64,000 nt of DNA from Pseudomonadota bacterium (lineage in GTDB: Bacteria > CALINM01), in contig JAOABK010000006.1 of NCBI GenBank assembly GCA_026418415.1, positions 1-64,000 on the forward strand, read 5' to 3'. Shown here in pieces: positions 53,327 to 63,261 of this stretch. The notes below the pieces were generated by a model, which did not search any database, was not told the origin of the DNA, and saw only the letters and a program-made list of their open reading frames with translations. A program made the translations under genes and the position numbers. Numbering within the stretch: the stretch's first letter is position 1; each line of letters begins with the position of its first letter.

Positions 53327-56050
53327 CTATTTTTTTCTTGGGAATTTTATTGCAGCCTGTGCTGCAGCAAGTCTTGCAACTGGAACTCTATAGGGTGAGC
53401 AACTTACATAATCCATACCTGCCTTATGGCAGAATTCTATAGATTTTGGCTCTCCGCCATGTTCACCGCAAATGCCAACTTTAAGATTTGGCCTTGTTTT
53501 TCTACCCCTTTCTATACCTATTGTTATCAATTCACCAATACCTTCTTGATCCAAGGTCTGAAAAGGGTCAGCTGGTAGTATCTTATTATCAAGATAATCT
53601 GCTAAGAAAGAACCTATATCATCTCTTGAGAAGCCAAATCCCATCTGAGTTAGGTCATTAGTACCAAAGGAGAAAAATTCAGCGGTCTCAGCCAACTTAT
53701 TAGCTGTCAATGCTGCTCTTGGTATTTCAATCATAGTGCCAAACAGATAATCGATCTTTTTAATCTTATACTTTTTGCAAACCTCATTATAAACCCTATC
53801 AACAATGGTCTTTTGTTGATCTAATTCATTTTTTGTAACTACTACGGGAATCATAATTTCAGGGATAACATTTTTACCTACTTTATTAAGCTCAGCTGTT
53901 GCTTCAAGAATTGCTCTAACCTGCATTTCTGTTATTTCAGGATAGGTAATTCCTAAGCGTACACCTCTATGACCCATCATGGGATTAGTTTCATGTAGTT
54001 CATCTGCTCTTTTATTAAATTCTTCCAAAGAGATATTTAAGCTTTTTGCTAATTTTTTTCTTTCTTCAGGATTATTTGGAACAAACTCATGCAAGGGTGG
54101 ATCAAGAAGCCTTATCGTAACTGGTAATCCCTTCATTACTGATAGAGTATCTTTTATATCTTTTTTAACATAGGGGAATAACTCATTTAGTGCTTTTCTT
54201 CTCTCAGTTTCATTAGTAGCAACAATCATTTTTCTTAAATAAAATAGGGGTTTTTCTGAGTTTTTACCATAAAACATATGTTCTGTTCTAAAAAGTCCAA
54301 TTCCTTCCGCTCCAAACTCAAGAGCTGTTTTAGCATCTTCTGGAGTATCAGCATTTGTCCTGACTTTTAGAGTCCTATATTTATCAACAAGCTTCATGAA
54401 GGATTTGAATCTTGGGTTTTCAGTAGAATCTACCATTTTTACCTTACCTTCATAAACGTAACCTTTGGTTCCATTTAGCGTTAAATAATCACCTTCTTTA
54501 AATATTTTATCGCCTACTTTAAGCTGTTTTTTTGCTACATCAATCTTAAGTGCGCTACAACCTACTATACAGCATTTTCCCCAGCCCCTTGCTACCAGCG
54601 CTGCATGGCTTGTCATACCACCACGAGCAGTCAGTATTCCAACTGCTGCTCTCATACCCTCAACATCTTCAGGATTTGTCTCTTCCCTTACAAGAATTAC
54701 ATGTTTACCCTTCTTGGTTTCTTCAACCGCATCTTTAGCAGTAAATACGATAGAGCCACATGCTCCACCAGGTCCAGCAGGAAGTCCTTTAGCTAAGGGA
54801 GTCAAATTTTTCTCAGCATCTGGATCAACTATAGGATGGAGGAGTTCATCTAACTGGGTTGGAGAAACTCTTAAAATTGCCTCTTTTTCTGTAATAAGTT
54901 TCTCTTTGAGCATGTCCATTGCCATATTTAGTGCAGCTGTACCTGTTCTTTTTCCTACTCGACATTGAAGCATCCATAACCTACCTTCTTGAATCGTAAA
55001 TTCAATGTCCTGCATATCTCTATAGTGTTTTTCTAAAGTTTCTCTTATTTTTAATAGTTCTTTATAAACCTTAGGCATTGCCTTTTCTAAAGAGGGTAGG
55101 TGTTTATTATGTTCATTTTTTGTGGCTTCATTAAGGGGATTGGGTGTACGAATTCCAGCAACAACATCTTCACCCTGTGCATTGGGTAGCCACTCACCAT
55201 AAAATACATTTTCTCCAGTAGCTGGATTTCTTGTAAATGCTACACCAGTGGCAGAAGTATCTCCCATATTCCCAAATACCATTGCTTGAACATTAACTGC
55301 CGTTCCCCAGTCATCGGGAATTCCCTCTATTCTTCTATAAGATACCGCTCTTTTTCCATTCCAAGATGCAAAAACTGCACCTATACCACCCCATAATTGT
55401 TCATAGGCATCGTCTGGAAATGGCTTCTTTAATACATCTTTTACTTTTTTCTTAAACTTTTCACAAAGTTCCTTCAATTCTTCTGCAGTGAGATCAGCAT
55501 CGCTTTTGTAATTTTTTTTATGTTTCAACTCTTCAAGCATTCTATCAAGTTGCATTCTTATCCCATGGCCATCTTTTGGTTCTATACCAGCAGCCTTCTC
55601 CATTACCACATCTGAATACATCATTATTAATCTTCTGTATGCATCATAAACAAAGCGGGGATTGTTAGTTTTCTTTATTAAACCAGGAATGGTTTTAGAA
55701 CATAGACCTATGTTTAAAACTGTCTCCATCATACCTGGCATGGAGCTTCTTGCACCTGAACGAACTGATACAAGTAGTGGATTTTCTGGATCACCAAATT
55801 TCATCTTCATGATCTTTTCAACCTTTGATAAAGCCTCTTTAACTTGCTTCTCCAATTCTTTAGGATAGGTACGTCCATGTTTGTAATAGTATGTACATAC
55901 CTCTGTAGTAATTGTAAATCCAGGTGGAACAGGAATCTTTAAGTGGCACATCTCTGCTAAGTTGGCTCCTTTACCTCCCAAAAGCTCTTTCATGTCAGCT
56001 TTTCCATCTGCTTTGCCTTCACCAAAAAAATAAACATATTTCTTGCTCAT
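53327..56050 (-). CDS. ppdK: pyruvate, phosphate dikinase
   Basis: PPDK interconverts pyruvate, ATP and phosphate with PEP, AMP and pyrophosphate. The nucleotide-binding domain begins FGEGKADGKADMKELLGGKGANLAEM, and the phosphohistidine is H482 in GGMTSHAALVARG. The PEP/pyruvate domain holds LRTEHMF and FSFGTNDLTQMGFGFSRDD, with the CGEHGGEP loop near the C-terminus. The 907-aa length is typical of bacterial PPDK. GGAGGT precedes the ATG. It follows glyS by 14 nt, an arrangement also known in Geobacter relatives. Confidence 0.97.
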   Translation of the reverse strand: MSKKYVYFFGEGKADGKADMKELLGGKGANLAEMCHLKIPVPPGFTITTEVCTYYYKHGRTYPKELEKQVKEALSKVEKIMKMKFGDPENPLLVSVRSGARSSMPGMMETVLNIGLCSKTIPGLIKKTNNPRFVYDAYRRLIMMYSDVVMEKAAGIEPKDGHGIRMQLDRMLEELKHKKNYKSDADLTAEELKELCEKFKKKVKDVLKKPFPDDAYEQLWGGIGAVFASWNGKRAVSYRRIEGIPDDWGTAVNVQAMVFGNMGDTSATGVAFTRNPATGENVFYGEWLPNAQGEDVVAGIRTPNPLNEATKNEHNKHLPSLEKAMPKVYKELLKIRETLEKHYRDMQDIEFTIQEGRLWMLQCRVGKRTGTAALNMAMDMLKEKLITEKEAILRVSPTQLDELLHPIVDPDAEKNLTPLAKGLPAGPGGACGSIVFTAKDAVEETKKGKHVILVREETNPEDVEGMRAAVGILTARGGMTSHAALVARGWGKCCIVGCSALKIDVAKKQLKVGDKIFKEGDYLTLNGTKGYVYEGKVKMVDSTENPRFKSFMKLVDKYRTLKVRTNADTPEDAKTALEFGAEGIGLFRTEHMFYGKNSEKPLFYLRKMIVATNETERRKALNELFPYVKKDIKDTLSVMKGLPVTIRLLDPPLHEFVPNNPEERKKLAKSLNISLEEFNKRADELHETNPMMGHRGVRLGITYPEITEMQVRAILEATAELNKVGKNVIPEIMIPVVVTKNELDQQKTIVDRVYNEVCKKYKIKKIDYLFGTMIEIPRAALTANKLAETAEFFSFGTNDLTQMGFGFSRDDIGSFLADYLDNKILPADPFQTLDQEGIGELITIGIERGRKTRPNLKVGICGEHGGEPKSIEFCHKAGMDYVSCSPYRVPVARLAAAQAAIKFPRKK

Positions 56051-56064
56051 TTTACCTCCATCTA

Positions 56065-58134
56065 TTATTGCTGAATTTTAGTAAAATCCATAAGTTCACT
56101 AAAAACTTTTCTTAATGCCACTAAGAATGCAAGCCTATTGTTTTTAACAATCTCGTCTTTATCCATTACAAGAACACTTTCAAAATACTCATCAATGACT
56201 GGTTTTAAATTAGCTAAGACAACTGGAATTTCGTCAAATAATTTCTTTTCTATAATTTTATTTATTGATTCCTTAGCCTTTAAGTAACTGTTATATAATT
56301 TGTTTTCTACCTCTTCTTTGAATAAAGAAACATCAAATTTTTCGTTTTCCATACCCCTTGTAATGTTTGCGACTCTTTTAAAACCTAAAATTAGGTCATT
56401 AAAAAGCTCGGAGCGGGATTCTTTATCCATTACTTCAATAATTTTCTTTGCATTACAAAGATCTACAGGATGTGTAGAAATTACACTCTCTACGATATCA
56501 ACTCTATAACCAGAAAGTTGCATTTGGTAATAAAATCTATTTTCGATAAACTCAATGAGATTTTTTATTATTTCATCATAACCCTTTGTTAACTTACTTT
56601 TTAGATTTTCATATGCGAACCTGATTATTTGTGTGTAGTCAATATTGACATCCATTTCTGTGATTAATCTGATTATTCCAATAGCCATTCTTCTTAACCC
56701 ATAGGGATCTGATGCTCCTTTGGGCATTATTCCCAAACCAAAAAAACCTGTTAGACTATCGACTTTATCTGCTAAACTTAAAATTCTGCCTACTGGGTTT
56801 AAAGGTATTGGATCATCTGGTGACTGTGGTAGATAATGCTCATATATTGCTACTGCCACATCGGGATCTTCATTTTGAAGTCTTGCAAGCTCACCTCCAA
56901 TTATGCCTTGTAACGCAGGGAACTCATAAACCATACCGGTTACTAAATCAGCTTTGCTTAATAATGCTGATCTTTTTGCTTTATCTTTTAAACTTGGATC
57001 TATCATTGATGTAAGAAAATCACATAACTCTATCAGTCTTTGTGTTTTCTCAAAATAGGTGCCTAATTTTTCTTGGAACATAACATTTTTTAAACTTTCT
57101 ACTCTTGAAACTAATGGGATTTTTTTATCCTTTTCAAAGTAATACTCAGCATCTGAAAATCTTGCTTTTATAACTTTACTATTACCATCTATAATTGTTT
57201 TTGGATTATTCACCATTGTATTAGATACTATAATAAAATGAGGTAAAAGCTCCCCTTTATTATTAAAAATAGGAATATATTTTTGATGTTTTTTCATTGT
57301 TGTTATAAGGATTTCTTTTGGAAGTGATAGAAATTTACTGTCAAAAGAACCAAGCATTGGGAATGGATATTCACATAGATTTGCTACTGTTTCTATAAGT
57401 TCCATATCTTCATCAATAATTCCATTCACTTCATCGGCAATTTTTTTTGCTTCTCTTAAAATTAGCTCAATCCTTTGATCAATATCGATCATTACAAAGC
57501 TATCTGTTAGTTTCTTTTTATATTCATCAAACGAATTAACAATTATTTTATTATAAGCCATGAAGCGGTGCCCAACAGTATAATTAGAAGAATTAATACC
57601 TGTAATACTAAAAGGAATTACCTCACTTCCAAACAATGCTAATATCCAATGAATAGGTCTAACAAATTTAATTTCACCAGATGCCCATCTCATGCTCTTC
57701 GGGAAGGGAAGTGAAAGAATTAGATCTGGCAAATAGTTACTTAATAGAGTCGCTGTTTTTTCACCATCCTTTTTTCTGTTAAAACCAATATATTCTTTTT
57801 TATCTTTCGTTATAATCTTTAATTCATCAATTGAAACATTTTGTGAAGTTGCAAACCCTATAGCAGACTTCGTATAGTTTCCATTTTCATCAATAGCAAC
57901 CTTTTTTGGAGGACCTAATACTTCTTCATCAATATCAGGTTGCTTGACATCGACTGCTTCTATATATATTGTCATTCTTCGTGGGGTTCCAAAAACTTTC
58001 ACTTCCGAATGTTCTATCTTTAATTCTCCAAAAAGTGTTACAAGCCTATCTTTTAAGGCTTCTAAAGCAGGTCTTAAGAATCCAGCAGGAATCTCTTCTG
58101 TACCTATTTCAATTAAAAGCTCTTTTTTCATCAT
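56065..58134 (-). CDS. glyS: glycyl-tRNA synthetase beta subunit
   Basis: The beta subunit of the heterotetrameric bacterial GlyRS carries tRNA-binding regions. It begins [20 protein letters not shown] and contains [31 protein letters not shown] and [10 protein letters not shown], all strongly conserved. Length about 689 aa. Two adjacent ATG codons (58134 and 58131) share one AAAGGA; the first overlaps the glyQ stop. Confidence 0.97.
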   Translation of the reverse strand: MMKKELLIEIGTEEIPAGFLRPALEALKDRLVTLFGELKIEHSEVKVFGTPRRMTIYIEAVDVKQPDIDEEVLGPPKKVAIDENGNYTKSAIGFATSQNVSIDELKIITKDKKEYIGFNRKKDGEKTATLLSNYLPDLILSLPFPKSMRWASGEIKFVRPIHWILALFGSEVIPFSITGINSSNYTVGHRFMAYNKIIVNSFDEYKKKLTDSFVMIDIDQRIELILREAKKIADEVNGIIDEDMELIETVANLCEYPFPMLGSFDSKFLSLPKEILITTMKKHQKYIPIFNNKGELLPHFIIVSNTMVNNPKTIIDGNSKVIKARFSDAEYYFEKDKKIPLVSRVESLKNVMFQEKLGTYFEKTQRLIELCDFLTSMIDPSLKDKAKRSALLSKADLVTGMVYEFPALQGIIGGELARLQNEDPDVAVAIYEHYLPQSPDDPIPLNPVGRILSLADKVDSLTGFFGLGIMPKGASDPYGLRRMAIGIIRLITEMDVNIDYTQIIRFAYENLKSKLTKGYDEIIKNLIEFIENRFYYQMQLSGYRVDIVESVISTHPVDLCNAKKIIEVMDKESRSELFNDLILGFKRVANITRGMENEKFDVSLFKEEVENKLYNSYLKAKESINKIIEKKLFDEIPVVLANLKPVIDEYFESVLVMDKDEIVKNNRLAFLVALRKVFSELMDFTKIQQ

Positions 58135-59009
58135 ATTTTTTCCTTTTTAAGTAGTGGATACCCTAACTCTTCGCGTTGTTTAAGGTAAATTTCTGCACAC
58201 CCCTTTGCTAAAACTCTTATTCTTGATATTAATCCTGCTCTTTCTGCAACTGAGATAGCATTTCTTGCGTCAAGTAGATTAAAAGTATGAGAGCATTTTA
58301 GACAATAATCATAAGCAGGCAAAACCAAACCTTTTTCTATTAGTCTTAATGATTCTTTTTCATAAAGGTCAAACATTTTATATAAAGAATCGATATCTGC
58401 AATTTCAAAATTGTAGTGTGACCATTCGACTTCTCCTTTGTAATGAACATCACCATATGTGACTGTCTCGTTCCATTTTAAATCATAGACACTTTCTACA
58501 CCTTGAAGATACATTGCTATTCTTTCCAATCCATAAGTGATTTCACCGGAGATAGGCTTTAAATCTATTCCACCAGCTTGCTGGAAGTATGTAAATTGTG
58601 TTATCTCCATCCCATCAAGCCAAACCTCCCACCCAAGTCCCCAGGCACCTAAAGTAGGCGATTCCCAATCATCTTCAACAAACCTTATATCATGTTCTAA
58701 GGGATTAATACCAATGTATCTTAAACTATCCAAATAAATATCCTGAATATCAATTGGAGATGGTTTAAGAATTACTTGAAATTGATAATAATGTTGTAAA
58801 CGATTAGGATTTTCACCATATCTGCCATCAGTTGGCCTCCTCGATGGTTCAACATAAGCAACATTCCATGGTTCAGGCCCTAAAACTCTAAGAAAAGTAT
58901 GAGGATTTGAAGTTCCCGCACCCACTTCAATGTCATAGGGTTGACCAATCACACAACCCCTTTCTGCCCAGAAATTTTGTAGTTTTAAAATTAAATCCTG
59001 AAATGTCAT
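58131..59009 (-). CDS. glyQ: glycyl-tRNA synthetase alpha subunit
   Basis: The alpha subunit holds the catalytic site. It begins [26 protein letters not shown], and the active-site stretch [20 protein letters not shown] and [16 protein letters not shown] are diagnostic. ATG 59009 was chosen: an upstream ATG at 59042 would add an unconserved 11 residues and lie inside the promoter region. AGGGGG precedes ATG 59009. Length 292 aa is normal. Confidence 0.96.
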   Translation of the reverse strand: MTFQDLILKLQNFWAERGCVIGQPYDIEVGAGTSNPHTFLRVLGPEPWNVAYVEPSRRPTDGRYGENPNRLQHYYQFQVILKPSPIDIQDIYLDSLRYIGINPLEHDIRFVEDDWESPTLGAWGLGWEVWLDGMEITQFTYFQQAGGIDLKPISGEITYGLERIAMYLQGVESVYDLKWNETVTYGDVHYKGEVEWSHYNFEIADIDSLYKMFDLYEKESLRLIEKGLVLPAYDYCLKCSHTFNLLDARNAISVAERAGLISRIRVLAKGCAEIYLKQREELGYPLLKKEKI

Positions 59010-59032
59010 ATAACCCCCTGAAAAGTGTAAGA

Positions 59033-59062
59033 AAAATACCATAAAAAAACAAGAAAAGTCAA
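59033..59062 (-). promoter_or_regulatory. promoter for glyQ-glyS-ppdK
   Basis: On the minus strand TTGACT (59062-59057) and TATTTT (59038-59033) are 18 bp apart, in the 83-bp gap between recO and glyQ. The transcript would have a leader of about 17 nt carrying an AGGGGG ribosome binding site, so this one is not leaderless. No T-box or riboswitch is visible. Confidence 0.6.
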
Positions 59063-59092
59063 GTATTTGCTTAAAATTAGTTTAAATTTTGT

Positions 59093-59800
59093 TTATATTT
59101 CCTTTAAAGGGATTCTAAAATTATCGATAATATAGAGGAGCAATTTCTTCTCTATTTGTTTATATATAGAATTGTCATAATTTGTTTTTTCGAACCCCTT
59201 GCTTCCTTCAATACATATTCTCACAAATTCTGCTTCTTCATCCATAAGTGGAATAGAATTATCATCTTCACATTTTTGACATAAAAAATAGATTAGCTCT
59301 TTAATCATCATGAATTTTATATTTCTGTTATCACATGAAAAACATTTAAATGGTGCTAATAATCCTTCTTTTTTTAAAAAATATAAAAGAAAAAAAATAT
59401 AATATTTAAAAAAATCTGAATTTACGTGTTCTTCTAATTTAAACAATAGTTTATAAAGAGCTCTATATATATTTTTAGAAATATTCATCGAAGTCTTGGT
59501 TAATAACATGGAAATATTTAATAGTATATTTATGGTTTGTATATTTTTTTTTATCTCTGAAAAAATATTTCTCACCGATACTTCTTTTAAATAATATCCA
59601 TTTCTATTTTCTTGAATTTCAAAAAATGAAATATTGAAGGGGTCCAAATTCCCACCAAATCTTCTTTTACTTCTTTTTGCGCCAAAAGCAACAACTGAAA
59701 TGACTCCATTATTCGCAAGAAATATAATCAATTTCTTATCATATTCTCTAAAGTTTTCGACTTTTAAAATTATGCCTTCATCTTTTATGTTACTTAACAT
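59093..59800 (-). CDS. recO: DNA repair protein RecO
   Basis: RecO loads RecA with RecR in gap repair. The N-terminal OB fold (DEGIILKVENFREYDKKLIIFLANNGVISVVAFGAK) is typical. The zinc site is CFSCDN with CQKC about 20 residues later. Length 235 aa is normal. It overlaps the response-regulator gene by 11 bases and precedes glyQ, a gene order known in deltaproteobacterial relatives. Confidence 0.93.
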   Translation of the reverse strand: MLSNIKDEGIILKVENFREYDKKLIIFLANNGVISVVAFGAKRSKRRFGGNLDPFNISFFEIQENRNGYYLKEVSVRNIFSEIKKNIQTINILLNISMLLTKTSMNISKNIYRALYKLLFKLEEHVNSDFFKYYIFFLLYFLKKEGLLAPFKCFSCDNRNIKFMMIKELIYFLCQKCEDDNSIPLMDEEAEFVRICIEGSKGFEKTNYDNSIYKQIEKKLLLYIIDNFRIPLKEI

Positions 59801-61046
59801 ACTTATCTAAAGAAAACATTTTAATCATTTTTGAGAGATACCTTTCAGACACACCTATGATTTCAGAAGTTTTTTTTATGTTTCCTGATGTCTCAATTAG
59901 CTTGTATTTTATGAATTCTCTCTCAAATGTCCTTTTTGCTTCTTTTAAGAGATTATGATGAAAAAGTTGATCTAATATTATGCTCAATTTACCATTCATT
60001 AAAATATATTCAGGTAGATCTTTCTGTAATATTGTATTTGTTTTAGAAGTCATATACATTTGTTCAACGAAATTTTTTAGTTCTTTAATGTTTCCAGGCC
60101 AGCTGTATTTCTCAAGAGTTTCAAGACTTTGTCTTGAAAAATTGAGCCTCTTATTATAATTTTCTGAAAAGTATTCAACAAAATGGATCAATAGCGGTTT
60201 TATATCTTCTTTTCTTTCCCTTAGAGGAGGTATGTTTAGAATAATATTACTAACATTATGTAGTATTTTTATTGGAGTATTTTTAGGATTTACATGAAAA
60301 TCTGTACAAGAAAGAATCAGCCTTAAATCATCTATATGATTAAGTATTATCTCTTGAGCCTCTTGTGTTAAATTTTTGAAATCTTTTATATATAATGTTC
60401 CATTTTTAGCAAGATATATCTTTTCCATAAGATTATTTGGTTTAAGATGCCACTGATTAAAACAATTTATTTCTACAAAATTCCCCTCTCTTTTAGAAGC
60501 ATTATGAACCATTTTAGCCAAGAATTCCTTGCCTGTTCCTTCTTCTCCTAAAAATACAATGGTCAAGTTTGTGTTAATTATGGAATTTAATTCATCTAAA
60601 AGTTTTTTCATCTTTGGAGATTCGGCTATTATGATGAAATCTTTCTTTAATTGTTCTTTTAAATACCTGTTTTCGTAAAGCAGTTTTTGATATTTAATTG
60701 CATTTTCTATTAATAATGTTAGCCTGTCTAAAGAAATTGGTTTTTCGATAAAATCATATGACCCAATCTTTGTTGTTTTAACAGCTGTTTCAATCGTGCC
60801 ATGCCCTGACATCATAATTACAGGTATCTGAGGTAGTTCATCCTTTATTTCTTTTAAAGCTTCAACCCCATCCTTGCCAGGCATCCAAATATCCAAAAGA
60901 ACTACATCAGGGATAACTTCTCTAACTAATTTAACTCCACTTATCCCATCTTCAGCAGTATATACCTGATAGCCTTCATCTTCGAGAACGCCCTTTAAAG
61001 AATCCCTAATTGGTTTTTCATCATCAATAACCAAAACTTTATACAT
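59790..61046 (-). CDS. NtrX-like response regulator with degenerate AAA+ domain
   Basis: Residues 1-120 form an intact receiver with phosphoacceptor D52 and K102. The central NtrC-type domain keeps Walker A (GEEGTGKE, residues 167-174), but between INCF and NGTLYIKDF about 20 residues are missing, including the GAFTGA loop that touches sigma54. The Walker B acidic pair is replaced by KDF, and the usual DLYYRLN arginine-finger segment is gone. PPLRERKEDI and YSWPGNIKELKNF remain. A Fis-type helix-turn-helix closes the protein (TSEIIGVSERYLSKMIK). It probably binds DNA without sigma54 activation. It overlaps the NtrY-like kinase gene by eight bases. Confidence 0.88.
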   Translation of the reverse strand: MYKVLVIDDEKPIRDSLKGVLEDEGYQVYTAEDGISGVKLVREVIPDVVLLDIWMPGKDGVEALKEIKDELPQIPVIMMSGHGTIETAVKTTKIGSYDFIEKPISLDRLTLLIENAIKYQKLLYENRYLKEQLKKDFIIIAESPKMKKLLDELNSIINTNLTIVFLGEEGTGKEFLAKMVHNASKREGNFVEINCFNQWHLKPNNLMEKIYLAKNGTLYIKDFKNLTQEAQEIILNHIDDLRLILSCTDFHVNPKNTPIKILHNVSNIILNIPPLRERKEDIKPLLIHFVEYFSENYNKRLNFSRQSLETLEKYSWPGNIKELKNFVEQMYMTSKTNTILQKDLPEYILMNGKLSIILDQLFHHNLLKEAKRTFEREFIKYKLIETSGNIKKTSEIIGVSERYLSKMIKMFSLDKYVK

Positions 61047-63216
61047 CCTTTCCCCTTTCTATAGGTAAATATATAATAAACTCGCTTCCTTTTGGTTTGA
61101 CATCGCTTACTTTAATGAAGCCACCGTGTTCGGTTACTATATTATTGACAATATAAAGACCTAATCCAGTGCCACCCTGTTTTCTTGAAAAATAGGGTTC
61201 GAAAAGTCTTTCCTTATACTCATCTTTTATACCCTTTCCATTGTCTGATATTGAAATTAAAACTCGCTTTTCGTTCTCATCAAAATATGTTTTTATTACA
61301 ATTTTTCCATCATTAGATTGTTCAATGGCTTCAACAGCATTTTTCATTATGTTAATAAATGCCCTTTTTAATTGTTCTCTATCACAATAAACCTCTGGCA
61401 AGGCCTCATCAGGAAAAAACTTTATATCTACATTTTTATGAGCTTCCTTGAAAAGCAAATAGACTTCATTTAGTATGTTGTTTATATTTTCATTGTTAAA
61501 TTTCAAAACTGGCATTCTACCAAAATTAGAGAACTCATTTATAAGGTTTTTAATATCTTCAACTTGGGTAATTATCACGTCAATACAATCATTAAAGGTT
61601 TTTCTTTCCTCTTCATTGGGAATTAATTTTTCATATTTTTTCTTTAATCTATTTGCTGATAGTTGGATTGGTGTTAAAGGGTTTTTAATCTCATGGGCAA
61701 CTTTTCTTGCTACCTCTCTCCATGCTAACATTTTTTGAAATCTTATATTTTCAGTAATATCATCAAATACTCCAACGATACTCAAAAGTCTTTGTTGTTC
61801 ATCATACATTGGGTATATATCCACCTTGAGATATTTTTCTTTTCCCTTAAGGTTAAAAGTAAGTATCCTTTCAAAATAGTGACCTTTCAACGCCTCTGAA
61901 AATATTTTTATTAATTCAAGAGAATTATCTATGTTTGAGAAAATAGTTTTTAGATCTGAAGGAACATTATCTTTGATTTCGAAAATATTTTTAAAAGCCT
62001 CATTAATAGTTAACACTTTGAAATCAGGAGAGAATGAAATTATACCGGTGGAAACTTTATTCATCAATATTCTCAAATAATTTGATTGAGACTCTATAAT
62101 TTCATTTTTTTGCTTAAGGTCTGCAAGCATTTTATTAAATGCCATTGCCAATTGTCCAATTTCATCTTTTGTTGTAACTGGAACTTGTATACTTAAATTT
62201 CCCGAGGAGACATTAATAGAAGCTTCTGTCATATAATCAAGGGGTTCTATGATACGGTTTGCCATATGTATACCAAAGGAAATAGAAATAAAAATTACAA
62301 TTAAAGTTGTAATTAATAGCATCACGACTAAGCCAGATTTAAGAGGTTTTTTAAACATAAGCAATTTAGAATACTTTTCATAGGTTTCTGTAATAAATTG
62401 CATCTTACTAACCATACTATGGGGAATGTAATAACTAACTACCACTACTCCTACTGGTTCGTTCGTCATAAATGTGGAATATATAGGTACAGATGCCCTT
62501 ATTATGTCTCCAGTAGCGGATTCCTCAACCATTATTGTTTCCTTATTGTTTAAAGCATCTTGAATTATGCTTGATTGTGGATCTGTTGGTTTTGCAAAAT
62601 CTGGTATCTCTTTAACTAATGGCTCTTTTAGTGAAGAAAAAACTTCAACAGATTCTAAGTTGTATTCTCTTTTTTTATTACCCACATATTTAGCAAGAAA
62701 CCTTAAATTTTCTTGATTAAGCAATTTGTTTTCTTTAATAAAATTGCTTAAACTTCTTGCATAAAAAAGTGCATTATCTGAAGAATTTTTATAAAAAGTT
62801 TTTGCTACTTTTAAAGATTCATCAAGTGATTTTTCTAATTGAATATTAAACCACCTTTCAATACTTGTAGTAATAAATGTCGATGCTATTGTAAAGAGGA
62901 GGAATCCTGGAAGTATTGAAAGAATTAAGTTTGAAAGAACAAGCTTATATTTTATTTTAGAACCAATGCCTTTATATTCGAAAAGAACTTTCAAAAAATT
63001 TCGAATTATTAAATAAACAAGCACTAGTAAAAGAATTAGGTTAATGTTAATTAGCACCACTACTACAATTTCAGCAGGAAAGGGTAGAACACCAGTTTGT
63101 CGCGAAATTACCAACTGTAAAGAGAATAAGATTATTAGCAGAACCGCTACTATTAAAATATATATTCTTTCCCTTTTTCTTTTTCTTTCTTCATATATTT
63201 TTTTGTTTTCTAACAT
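61039..63216 (-). CDS. NtrY-like sensor histidine kinase
   Basis: The N-terminus has two close membrane helices and a third near residue 90, then a periplasmic sensor region of about 160 residues, another helix, HAMP (RIIEPLDYMTEAS), a PAS domain (VSTGIISFSPDFKVLTINEAF), HisKA with VARKVAHEIKNPLTPIQLSA, and HATPase_c with N box, DNGKGI and GGTGLGLYI. The layout is that of NtrY. ATG 63216 is preferred to ATG 63234 because the predicted promoter's -10 lies at 63231-63226. Its partner is the NtrX-like regulator that follows. The signal it senses is unknown. Confidence 0.9.
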   Translation of the reverse strand: MLENKKIYEERKRKRERIYILIVAVLLIILFSLQLVISRQTGVLPFPAEIVVVVLININLILLLVLVYLIIRNFLKVLFEYKGIGSKIKYKLVLSNLILSILPGFLLFTIASTFITTSIERWFNIQLEKSLDESLKVAKTFYKNSSDNALFYARSLSNFIKENKLLNQENLRFLAKYVGNKKREYNLESVEVFSSLKEPLVKEIPDFAKPTDPQSSIIQDALNNKETIMVEESATGDIIRASVPIYSTFMTNEPVGVVVVSYYIPHSMVSKMQFITETYEKYSKLLMFKKPLKSGLVVMLLITTLIVIFISISFGIHMANRIIEPLDYMTEASINVSSGNLSIQVPVTTKDEIGQLAMAFNKMLADLKQKNEIIESQSNYLRILMNKVSTGIISFSPDFKVLTINEAFKNIFEIKDNVPSDLKTIFSNIDNSLELIKIFSEALKGHYFERILTFNLKGKEKYLKVDIYPMYDEQQRLLSIVGVFDDITENIRFQKMLAWREVARKVAHEIKNPLTPIQLSANRLKKKYEKLIPNEEERKTFNDCIDVIITQVEDIKNLINEFSNFGRMPVLKFNNENINNILNEVYLLFKEAHKNVDIKFFPDEALPEVYCDREQLKRAFINIMKNAVEAIEQSNDGKIVIKTYFDENEKRVLISISDNGKGIKDEYKERLFEPYFSRKQGGTGLGLYIVNNIVTEHGGFIKVSDVKPKGSEFIIYLPIERGKDV

Positions 63217-63225
63217 TGTAGTTTT

Positions 63226-63254
63226 ATGATACATTTTTTTAAAAACACAAACAA
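63226..63254 (-). promoter_or_regulatory. promoter for the ntrY-ntrX-recO unit
   Basis: On the minus strand TTGTTT (63254-63249) and TATCAT (63231-63226) have a 17-bp spacer. The -10 ends 10 nt before ATG 63216, and neither this ATG nor the one at 63234 has a Shine-Dalgarno sequence. The message should be leaderless. The divergent nuclease gene starts 45 bp away, so its promoter must overlap the 5' end of this unit. Confidence 0.6.
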
Positions 63255-63261
63255 CACAAAC

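Noticed and set aside
55941..55957. TGGCAC followed by TGC, resembling a sigma54 promoter
   Set aside because: The spacing is off by one, and it lies within ppdK on the non-coding strand with no gene start beyond.
59010..59092. Possible T-box or riboswitch before glyQ
   Set aside because: The gap is only 83 bp, has no T-box sequence or specifier hairpin, and most of it is occupied by a promoter.
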